Below are positions 1 through 11,100 of a stretch of 64,000 bases of DNA, piece by piece. This stretch comes from Triglochin maritima (Eukaryota; Streptophyta; Magnoliopsida; Alismatales; Juncaginaceae): positions 37,957,254 to 38,021,253 of the forward strand of contig OY821781.1 in NCBI GenBank assembly GCA_963682175.1. The letters run 5' to 3'. The notes under the pieces were generated by a model that worked only from the letters and a program-made list of their open reading frames with translations, searched no databases and was not told the DNA's origin. How positions within the stretch are numbered: the first letter of the stretch is position 1; every line of letters begins with the position of its first letter. The position numbers were made by a program, and so were the translations under genes.

Positions 1-298
1 CACTACGACCGGTCGACCGCGCGATCCTGCCGGTCGACCGTTGCAGAGCAGAAATGCTGCTGCAAGGTTCTCGACGAGCCTTCCGGCCTACCGTCGGCCA
101 CTCCAACCCTCGCAAAGGCTAAAAGGAAGTCTACACTAAAGCTTGGCATACCTTAAGGCTTGAAGAAGCCTTTGAAGAATCCCGACGAGCGCTTCCTCGC
201 AAATCTCTTCTCCACCGACGAACTCCTCGAACACGATCACCTTCCTCCGGCCACACGATCCGACGAGCCTCGAGCTCCTTCTCAGCTGGATGTGAAGG

Positions 299-336
<38 letters not shown>

Positions 337-527
337 GCGTGAGAGAGAGAGAGAGAGAGAAAACGAGTGAGGGAGAGAGAGAGAATCCAACCAAACCTTT
401 ATACTCCTCCTTCAATCCACACCATCCATCACAATTCCTCCCATCCATCTCAGCCCTCCATCTCCTTCTCCCCTAAGCCTCCACCTAAACACAATTAAGC
501 CCAATAATCAAGGGTTAGGATGTAACA
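1..527 (-). mobile_element. LTR-A1, 5' part of a family-A LTR (cut by window edge)
   Basis: Read on the minus strand, this begins at about 527 with TGTTACATCC. It continues through a G/A-rich stretch, a TATA-like box near 400 (plus strand tttatact), GA microsatellites, and the conserved words ggtatg-cc-aagctt and gtcgacggtaggcc. It then enters the CGGTCGACCG motif array at 1-45. The same order of words occurs in the longer copies at 18108-20128 and 42739-45058, so this is the promoter-side end of the same LTR in the opposite orientation. The rest lies outside the window. The family assignment rests on shared words with the other two copies, not on a computed alignment. Confidence 0.75.
301..361. 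repeat. (GA)n microsatellites in LTR-A1
   Basis: Two runs of GA dinucleotide, about 302-332 and 342-360, are separated by cacgcgt. The other family-A LTRs have CT/GA-rich stretches in the corresponding part, so this is probably an expandable part of the LTR leader. Confidence 0.9.
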
Positions 528-3500
528 AGTTAAGTCTCGTCATATCCCAATGAAATTTTTGGTTCCGCCACTGAGTTCTTCGTAAGACTTTATCTCAGTG
601 ATTCCCAACTACACCACTTAGCTTTGTGTGGTTCAACTTCCAACCATCAAATGCATATTGACACTACTATTTTTTGATTCAATGACCCTAACATTTTGAA
701 ATAGTCACAATTAAAAATATCACAATAAAATGACCCTAACATTTTTCAGTTCTATCCATCTTTGATGCCCTAGTTAATATGTCATCGATTAGTAATTTAT
801 TACACTCTATTTTATTTTTTCTGTAGAATATAATTAGGGATGAAGCTTAGAATATTTCGTATGGTAGGAAGTAACGATTATAAAACTAAAGCGATAGATT
901 GCAACTTTTTATGCATAAACGGTTTTTATTTGCAAATATATGTTCATTGGCGAATCAAAAAAATTTATGAACAATATTTTTAATTGTTAATTTGGTGATG
1001 GAATTTGATGAAAACAAGATGCATCTAATTTCTTGGACTCTTGCAAATAGAAAATATTCACGTACATCGCTAAATTTTGATTTAACCAAAGTTTGCATGT
1101 AGAATATAACCAGAAGTGGAATCTTCTTTTTTTCTTTCTCACAAATGCCAAAGTATTATTTGATGATCACAATTCTTCAGAAATAAGGAAGAAATAAAAG
1201 TTATGAGTGTTCCACAAATTTTCGGTGCACCAGTTTGTTTGTTAGAAAAGATTCCTTAAATGCTTAAATTGTTAAGGTGGAATTGGATCAACTAATTGTC
1301 CTTAAAGTACCAAAGCACTCTTGTTTGGTCAATAGAGTTTGAGTTAATAATGAAGAGATAAAAATAATAAACCATATTCTGATATATTAGACGATTACAT
1401 TGGATCAACTACTTGACCATGAAGTAATTATAGTTTGGTCATTAATAAAGTTTGAATAAAAAAATGAAGAAAGATAAAAATAATAAACCATATTATGATA
1501 TATTAAATAATTACAGTAAGTAAATGTGTCAAGAAGGGGTTAAATATCACAAGCAAAAATGAGAACTGTAACTTTAAACTTGCATTATCAAAAAAGATCA
1601 ATTTACATATATACACTAAATACCAGGCATGTGATGTCTTGTTTTAGCTTAATAATATACTAGATAGGAGCAATCATTATGTACTTATATTAAGAAATTT
1701 ACGTAAATTATGTTACTTTTTATTATAATGTGGGAATTTCAATTTTAAATTATTTTACATGATGATGTACTTGTTTTCCATTTTCAGGATTTTAATTTTT
1801 CCATCAAAAATTGGGACTGGTTTAAAAATAAGTAATTTTTTCATATAAGCTAAATTCATGTTTTGGGTTCTTCAAAACCAAAATCACTCTTACATCCACT
1901 GGGATAGATCATAGAGATGTATAACAAACAAGTAAGAAGAAACAATACTAACCTTTGAGATTAATATGCTAATGGCTTTATGGCTCGAAATCACAATAAT
2001 ATGTTTCCAAGTCCCAAGTCCTACACAAAATCTATAGTACATCTCATTTCAGTTTCAAGGAGTGATGCTACATTATTCTACTTATAAATTGTTACGAAAA
2101 TGCATTTAGTTACAAAATTAAATTTGAGCTAAATCATCAAAGTTCGTTACGCAGTCAACTCATACTATTTTTGGGTTGACAGTTAACGATTTCAATGTAA
2201 TTCTGTTACAAAATTTTAATTCATCTCCAAGATAGTATACTTTGGATATTCATATAATATATAATAACAAATAACAATCTAAAAATATCATAACGAAAGC
2301 TATGCCATTTCAATAAAAACAAGTCATAGCGAGCTTCAAGTTCTAGTGTGAAATCGTACTAATTCTTTTTTCACAACATATAATGAATATGTTGTTCTAC
2401 AATTCTACTATGAATCTAATGATAAATGTACAATTTAATGACATATAGTGTTCGGCTCTACTTGTAACGAGTTAAATACATACCTTCACTTTAGTTCGTA
2501 AGAGGGAGTATGTAGTTGTTTGATATTATTGCATATAAATATCCTAAAGCAACATTTTCTTTAGAAAAAATCACCGAATTTTCTATTTTTCTAATATCTG
2601 ATAGCTGGTTTCATTTAAGAAGATAAAATATTGTGCAACTAATGTCAATGTATATGTAAATGTTTGTCTCATCTTTTTGTCTTAAGCTAGCTTTAATTTT
2701 ATTGAGGTATATAACTCTTCTCATATCTGAGGTCATGCGAGCCAATCAGCAAGTTATATTTCATTTTTACCACATATAAATGACCTAAAGGCATGTTATA
2801 CTTAATATTATTTATCAAAATCAACTCAAAATTACATTATTCTGCAATATTATTACATTGCGTGCATTAATTTACATAGTGGCAAAAATAATTTTCATGT
2901 AATGACAAGAAACTTGATAACTTTACTTTTCTCTTTCAAAATTACAAATATTAACCTACATTTCGAAACGACATAGATTTTTATACTAGATGTAATGATA
3001 ATGAAAATGTTGCAACATGCTTGCATTACTTTTTGACATCAATTTTTTTTTGATAATTAAAATTGATTTCTGAATGGAAAATCTAAACCGTATATCTTGT
3101 TTCATATTACAATATAGAGTACATACGTCAAAAATCATAAATTTTGAAAATTATCTTATTTGATATTTTGAAAATTTTAAAAATCAACACACGAGATTCT
3201 TTACAAATTTGACATCAGTTGACCTTACATAAAATGAACTTCAAATTTGATAATTTCGGCATGCACACTAAAACGGTGATATATAACAAGATGTACACTT
3301 TGGATTTTACATTTGAATTAAAACTTGTAAGTTATCAATAAGGATAGATTAATGTGAATTTTTTTAAGGGTATTGAATCCCTCCTCAAATAAGATATACA
3401 TGAGTAGAAAATTTAGCTCTAGACAGTATTTATTGTAATGACTAATAATACTATCATAGAATTACATGTTTTCTTTTTTTTTTCCCTCCACCATCCTATC

Positions 3501-3662
3501 TATATATAAACTTATGTTGTTTTCTGCAACGCAAAATACTTTAATGATTTAACTAAGTTTCAACCCGCTTTGGTGGGTGTCATCGGCTTTCTAACCAAAT
3601 ATAATATAATATATATACGTCTCTGAATTGAATTGAATTGAATTGAATTGAATTAAATGCAG
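528..3662. other. AT-rich intergenic DNA, no gene seen
   Basis: About 3.1 kb of strongly AT-rich DNA without a convincing open frame on either strand. I searched it for the upstream WRKY exon (a WRKYGQK codon run) that should precede the exon at 3663 and did not find one. No tRNA or clear transposon end was seen. Confidence 0.7.
3625..3654 (+). repeat. (GAATT)6 microsatellite abutting a splice acceptor
   Basis: Six perfect copies of the pentamer gaatt end nine bases before the first base of the WRKY exon. The repeat occupies the place where a pyrimidine-rich tract would normally lie, leaving only aaatgcag at the acceptor. Confidence 0.95.
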
Positions 3663-3840
3663 GAGCTACTATCGTTGCACGCACCCGACGTGCAATGTTA
3701 AAAAACAAGTGCAACGTTTCGCGAAAGACACGAGCATTGTGGTGACGACATACGAGGGAGTCCATAACCATCCTTGTGAGAAGCTCATGGAGTGTTTTGC
3801 TCCTCTCCTCAACCAGATGCAGTTCCTCTCCAGCTTCTGA
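3663..3840 (+). pseudogene. Orphan last exon of a group IIc WRKY transcription factor
   Basis: The reading frame from the AG at 3661-3662 encodes [20 protein letters not shown], then [20 protein letters not shown] and a C-terminus ending FLSSF before TGA at 3838-3840. This is the zinc-finger half of a WRKY domain. The C-X4-C pair (C in YRCT and in PTCNV) and the HNH ligands are present, and the intron sits at the position conserved in WRKY genes, just before SYYRC. The C-terminal tail resembles small group IIc members such as the WRKY24/43/56/75 type. WRKY proteins bind W-boxes through the preceding WRKYGQK strand, which is coded by the upstream exon. That exon is absent from the 3.6 kb to the left, where an LTR lies. 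The exon is therefore either a stranded fragment or the end of a gene with a very long intron. The frame is intact and its residues look conserved, so the loss, if real, is recent. Confidence 0.85.
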
Positions 3841-5155
3841 TCATCATCAATCAAACGTACGTCATTAATTAATCACAAAAATGCATGATGTTTAGTTTCC
3901 TTCCTAAAACCAAACTAATCGGACTTGGGTTTTGTTGTATACACATATGCACGCGTAAATAGTTGCATACTTGCATGCATGGTACGGTTTTGTTGTAATT
4001 GTTGTCGGAAGAGATATGTCTAATGGTGTTTGTAAATAAATGATGTGCTTCGATCATGATCGTGATTCATGAATATGCATATATATATATATGGGGATAT
4101 TTTTCGGGATTTTTTATGAAAAAATATATCCGTATTTTAATTAAATCCATACTTTTCGGTTCTGGAATTATACCCAGTTTGGGTTCGGTGCGGATCAACA
4201 ATGTACAACATTATGATGTAAAGATACAAAAATTCTGAAGGAAAAAAAGGATAAGAAAACTGAAGTGCTGTTTATCGTCGGAAAACTACTTAAATCGTCC
4301 TACTTAATCATAAAAAATAATGTTTCGGATGTCAGTAATGAGCCAACGGACGTCCCGGTATACTCGAAACTGGTAAAATGTCCAACTTCTTTTTAATAAT
4401 AAAAAAAATAAAAAAATTAGCACTGCCCCCTCCATGGGGAGGCGTCTGGGTAAAACGCCCGCCCCTTGAGGGTGACGTCTGGCTAAGACGCCCCCACAAT
4501 GGGAGAGACATTTGGCAAAGACGCCTCTCCTGTGGGGGGATTTTACCCAGACACTAACCTTTTTTTGGTGGAACTAATTTCACCGAATCCAGACACTTTG
4601 TCCGACATTTTCGTGATATTTGTACTGGGAAAATGATAAAAACTTAGACAACAACCAAGACAAGACGAAATGAGTATTAAATGAATTGTGAATAGTAAAA
4701 TGGTAATTGTTAGAACGATTTAAGTAGATTTCCGACAATAAATAGTAATTCTCTTATAAAATCCTAATTAGAAAGCAACCTGCTAGGATTCAAAATTAAA
4801 GCTTTTGATTGAGATTATTCCTGATCGAACCATCTCAGCGGTCAAACATTTCTGAGATTAAATTTCTCATGTAAATTATTTTCTTCAACAAGAAACCTAA
4901 TAAACTTCATGTTAAGTTCTAAGAGGAAACCTGTTCCATTAAGCAGCAAAAGTTTATCTTAACCACTTAGTAAAAAGTACAGAGTTCTAAAATCCGAGCT
5001 AAGACCAATTAGTAAAAATGTTGTCTAATATGGAATGCACGTCTAAATGTAGTATACTTTTATGGACGAAAAGGAATCCAAGACAAATCATATCCTACAT
5101 ACTAATATACATGTAAATGTACACAAATATATAGAGATACAATGAAATGAAATTG
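3841..5155. other. Intergenic DNA between WRKY exon and WD40 gene 3' end
   Basis: AT-rich sequence with a short TA run near 4079-4092. The only structured part is the GC-rich repeat at 4441-4552, listed separately. The 3' UTR of the minus-strand WD40 gene presumably occupies the last few hundred bases. No gene is seen. Confidence 0.7.
4441..4552 (+). repeat. 33-bp-period array of self-complementary 19-mers
   Basis: Three 19-bp units lie at 4441-4459, 4474-4492 and 4507-4525, exactly 33 bp apart. They share the pattern g-rcgtctgg-taa-acgcc, and in the first unit ggcgt pairs with acgcc across a short loop. At 4541-4552 the word ttttacccagac is the perfect reverse complement of 4444-4455. The segment is GC-rich in otherwise AT-rich DNA. 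It may be the remains of a transposon end or a small satellite seed. I do not recognise the family. Confidence 0.7.
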
Positions 5156-8100
5156 TCAAAATTGGAAAGAGCCCAGCGCACGTCCATGCCGGGTGAGAAG
5201 AACTTTTCTTTCATCTATCCATTCTAATTTGTAAGAGAGGTCAAGATTCTGGATCAAGATTTGCAATCTATCAGCATCGTTTGGCTCCTTTGCTTTTTCC
5301 TGCCAGTCATAAAAGAGAATCAGTTCTCTAAACACCAGCGTTTTAGTCCTGATAGGGTACAAATGAAACTAAACAAAAATCAAAGTAGTCTAAAAATGGT
5401 GCAAATACATTTAACATTTTCTTCTTCTGGTCGGCACCGAAATATTGAAGATACATTAAAGATTCTGAACCTTATTTTTGTTTCGGAAAAGAAGTTTCAA
5501 CATTGTCCATAAAGTCCAATGAAAAATATTAAAGGAGATCAACAGTATGCGCATTTATATACGAAAAGCAGAAACATCATGTCACTAACCCTTGATTTGT
5601 CCTTGTTGTCGTGTCCTACGTGTGCCATTATACTTGTTCGAGATGAATTGGGTGAAAACCCTTCCCATGGAGGAACAAAGATGAGCTTCGTGCATTGAAC
5701 AGGAGTCACTGTTCTACTAAGTTTCTCCCACCATGCAATTCCAAGCGACCACCATCTGATCACCAAACCTTGCTCGGAGAAGGCGACCAATCCCTGTTCC
5801 CAGATAACAGAATTCTTAATTTGCTAAATTTGCTACAGGATGAATTTTAAAGATGTGAATTTGAACACAGCCCCAGCGGGCTAGGATGGACCCATCATTT
5901 ATTACAATTATTAATTTTTGATTGGTAGGATTGACCCATCATTAGCTATTGCCTATTGCTTTTAACTTCTAAAGCAATGCTCAACGAAAACTGAACAAGG
6001 TTGGAGGTGGGCTTTCTTCTTTTAATACGAACCTTTAAAGAAAAATAATGATTGATAAGGAGATATTTGTCTGACAAAAAAATGCTTTATTCTATAAACT
6101 TAAAATCATTCAAAACCACTATAATTGATGCAATGGTTTAAAACATATAAAACCAAGTACAAAAAATTCAACCTACTATTCTAAAAAGGAATCAATGGAT
6201 ATACAAAAGTTAGCGGAAAAGTAACACATTAAGCATGAGATGATTTGAAACACAAAATAATCTGACAACATTATATGCAAAAATTAAGCCATGCAAAATT
6301 ACTATATGGTTCTAAAATTGTAGGGCGAGTTTTGTGTCACACCTCTCCATCTGGTGAAAAGCTTGCAGCTGATATTCCTGTAGAAACCGTGGTATCTAAA
6401 GCTTCAGAAAGTAAAGTAGGAAGTCCAGGTGGTGCACTAGCATCTAAAACCTTGATCTTTGCTATGCTAGATATTTATAAGAAGAAACAACAGTATATCA
6501 GCAAAAAGAAATAAAATAACAGAAATAGCTATGTGTAGTTTTACTGAAACTGAGGGTCCGTTTGGATTGGATTCTTGTGATAGGATTCTTGTGAGAATTC
6601 AGATTCTAAGTGAAAATGTAAGAATCATGATTCCTAAAAGAATCAAAATTCGTTTGGATGGAAAAAATTCTTGCTCATGATTCAAAATGTTAAATGACTA
6701 GTATACCCCTAGATTTAAATATATATTGTTATTAAATTACTATTGTAAGATATGGTATGATTTTTTTACTAAGGTAGAAATGTTTATGTTATTTTCTAAT
6801 ATTAAAAATTATCATAAAATACAATGTATATGAAATCTATCTAACAAATATCGTAAAATATTAATTTCTAATTTAAAATTTTATCTAATAAAAATAGTAA
6901 AATATAAGGATATTATGGTAAATACAACCTAAAATTTCTAGAATCCTACAAGAAGCTACCTTTTTCCAACTTCTTGCTTGTATAGAAAACTTCCTCCAGA
7001 TTCTTAAGGATTCCACAGGAATCAGAATCCAAATTCTTGTTTGGAAACACAAATTTCAAGAATCCGAATTCTTGCTAGAATCTTATGCAAGAATCTCTAG
7101 CCAAACAGACACTAAGTATTTCTCATGCAATATATATTTGTTTAGACAAGTAAATCTTAGTATGTAGTTAGAGACCTTGACAGACCTTCATCTTGTCAGA
7201 ATGAGAAATACAAAAATGATAAGTTAAGTACTTAAGTCACTTCAAAAAAATGAACGAAGAGATTGAACTGTCTGCACATGATTGCTCATAGCAGGCAGAG
7301 ATGGGGCAATTGGTAATATTATAACACTGGAAATGATAAAGACACAACAAAACGAAGCTTCTCATACAATTTGATATTGTCAAACGATATTGCAAGCAAA
7401 AGAATACTCTTTGATTTACAAAACGGATACATGGATAATCTTGTGTGGTTTTGGTCTGAGGTAAACATTATGGAACCTAAAAAAAAATACTAGTCTTTAA
7501 AATGTTTAATGATGGCCAGAGTGTCAACGATCTATGGTTGTCTATTGATTCAGATAGATGAATAAATAATTTGGTCGCCTCAAACATGCTTGACCATTTT
7601 CCAAGTGTGGAATATTTCAATAAACAATTACACTATTATGACATGATTTATTATACCTAATGGCATACTTGATTTTTTTTATCATTATGGCATACTTGAT
7701 GTTCCAATTCTAAAGTTCCAACACAATAGTTGTTGCACTGACCTGTCATTACATTGCAAGCAGGGGTTCACCCTTAAAGCGAACGCACTAGTACTCGTAT
7801 TTAGCTCTACACTTCTACTATTCCATAGATCGTTACAGTCAATGCTCAGGTAAAGCCCAGTCGCCTAGGTGTTTGGGAGACCACTTTTTTTATTTTTGTT
7901 TTAATTTAAACAATTAGGGAAAAACTTGAAAAAAACAGGAAAAATACAAATACAATATAGATTCTTTTATAACATGTTTGGCCATAAAAAAAACTTAAAT
8001 CACCAACCCACTAGGAATTTATAGGAATGGAAGAGAGGTAGGGCAGGGGTAAAAAATAGAAAAAGAAGAAAACGAACGGCCAAGATTACATCACACCTAA

Positions 8101-11100
8101 TGTCACTCGCTATATAACCCAAAACCCTAACCCAACCACCCTCTCTCCCCCAAACCCTAACCCAACCACCTGATCTTCTCTCCCACTACAGTAGCAACCA
8201 GCAACGGCTAGAAAAACTAGTTGTTACTGTGCACAGCAGTGCACAACACATGGTCGTCTAGGCAACCATGTGCGGCCGCCTATACCGCACACCACCGTGT
8301 GCGGGTGGTCGCAGCCGCAGGGGCGGTCACCTAGGCGTCGCCTATTCATCTAGGCAATCACCCGACTGAACATAGGTTAGAGTAACAACTTACCAAAACC
8401 TACCGCTTTTATCCAGACTAAAAACAAGGGTACGATGATAAACAAATCATACAAGAGGCAATGGTCTTTCTGAATAATGACTCCAAGAAATAGCTACGCA
8501 ATATCAGCAAGTGAAGTTTTACCATGTGCATATTTTTTGTGGAGCACACAGTGATTCCAGTTCTCAAAGCTAAGGGAAGCACACCCAGGTTTTTCCATAT
8601 GCTAGACACCACTTTTTTTTAAACAATTGCATGAAAACTCAAAAAGTGTATCATACATCGAAGGGATGAAACCTTGCGACATACAAACAAGAAAGTTCAA
8701 TGTCTAAATCTGGGGAAAACGAAAGCACACCACAAACTTCATTACAAATCCCCAACATTTTCAGGAAGCAGGTCATACCTTTGCAAATCATATACTCTAA
8801 TGGTAGTGGTGTGGATGTCTCCAATAGCATCTCCAATTGCCAGTCTTGTGGTGGTATCATTTAAAGTTACCATGGGAAAAACACGGGCAACTTCTTTTAT
8901 TGCAGCCATTGAGCTCTGAAGGCACATATTACGCATGATTAAGTTGGAGTAATCTATAGTTTGCAAAACAAAATCGATGACCTGCAAAATCAGAGAAATG
9001 TTAGAGCAATGAATGCATTAAGAAATGATACCACTATAGGCAAAACGGATGCACACTTGCACAGCAGAGAGTAATAACACAAAGTGAAAAACTAAAAACC
9101 CTTTATTTTTTAAATTTTCTACACTGCACCCCACCAACAATGTCCACACTCCTTTAGCACTTATGGCTGTTTATATTAGTTCTACTGATTTATACCAGGC
9201 TACCAATTAATTATTGACTAAATAGAAACTCACGTGAACCGTGTAATAAATCTTAAGACCGAAAACAATAATTTTTTTATATAAGCTGTGTATGTAGAAG
9301 CACTTTGCTTCTGCTTGTAGTATTTCAACATCAGAAGGTTACCAACCTTATCAAGGTATGGAGCCAGTGCTTTAGGAGAACCACGGACGACTCTGATGAG
9401 AGTTACAACTGATACCAAGTGAATAGGTGAATCAGATGATGTAACCCAAAGCTGTCTTTCTATCACGTTTAAAAATCCAGGAATATCGGCCATAGCTAAG
9501 CTTGGTAGAAGAATAGCAACTAATGTTTCTCGAATATTGATGGTCGACCCAGGACTTTGTTTCGGCTTGCTAGCAGCACTTAAACACTCTATCTGAAAAA
9601 ATATGTCTGCAATGAGCTGAGGAATTTCAGGACCAATGCATACCTTCCATGTACTGTCCATACCCTCTGCAAGAAGCTCTGCTGCAGTTGAACTATAGAC
9701 GTCATTGGCGGACATAACTAACTTAGTTAATTGGCTCACCACATGAATGGCAAGTTCCGATTTCACTACACTAGGGTACCATACTGCTAGTGCTGCTGCC
9801 AAAATAATATGAGCACATTTTGAGTTCTGGGTTGTTCCACCAATGAATGAAATCCAATCTTGCATTTCATATGATTCCAGCCAAGCAGCAATATCAGCTT
9901 CATCACTTTGCCTAAAATCATTTGCATCCACGGAATTTCTTCCTGGCGTGTCTTGCCCAGACGAACTGCAATTGTTGACATGTTCACGAACTATAGGAGA
10001 GGCAATTGGACTTGCCCTTTTACAGTAAATGGGTCGTGGAATTGCTCGAGGAACAGCACAGTGGAACAATGAGCGAGCAGCCATGCGGACATGTTCACTG
10101 GGGTCTTGCCAGAAACTTATCAAGAGCTGAGCAATCACAACAAGAATTAGTTTACTGTGGCACTCAATAACCTGCAGTCTGAAAATACATAGATGATGAT
10201 TAGATGTCACCAAAATTTTTAGCAGCCCAAGATATTTGTTCGATTTTATTTTAGAATTTCAGTGGCATAAAATGCGAAGGGACCTCAGTTATGGCAGAAG
10301 AACAGAACTGGTAAGAGTAAATGGCATGAGAGAGATGAAGGTCGTGTCATGGGTTTTTTAGATTTTTTAACACTAATGCATTGGTTGTACCAGAACTTCC
10401 ATCAAAATTTACGTTATTAAATATTTGCCGAGGACCTCTATATTCGACATCTTCTCAAAATTTCAATACTTGCCTGTGAGGATCGAGAGTGCTTCACCAC
10501 TTAAATATAATGTTCTCACTTTGAAGTTTGACGTGATAGCTCATCATAATATATGATAACATAAAGTATGGTTGAAGTTATAAGAGGAGAATAGGAGATA
10601 AACAAGCGCAACATCTCATTTGACATAAATTTGGACATGATCAAATAAAAATGGAGTCAACATTGAGATAAAAGATTGAGTAACAATAAGCATATACTCG
10701 TTTTTTTTAATTAGTACGAAAATATAATGTGTATCCTTAGTTCATGAATAAGAAAGCAACAAAAATATTTTGTTTTTCATTCTTCCACTCTACAAGACAG
10801 AAATCTACAACAATGTCCTCATCAGAGTAGAGCTTGGATGATACTTAATCTCAAAATATCCCCACTCAACCTCTTGGAATTCGTATTAACCAACTGCTAC
10901 TCTGCTAGCAAGATAAAATATTCTTCAAGAATAAAATAAAAAAACCTGGAGAGAAGGAGGTTTTATGTTTGGAACTTTCTCGGCGAAGTTTCTGGTATAA
11001 AATGCTGCCAATACACTGCAACAGATGGGAATATAAAATTACTAAACTAAACAGTTACATTTTACTAGATTGTGAATGGGGTATAGTCTTCATACCTACT

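Noticed and set aside
131..448. Ser/Leu-rich or Arg/Glu-rich frames at the window start
   Set aside because: They are translations of GA/CT microsatellites and LTR-A1 sequence.
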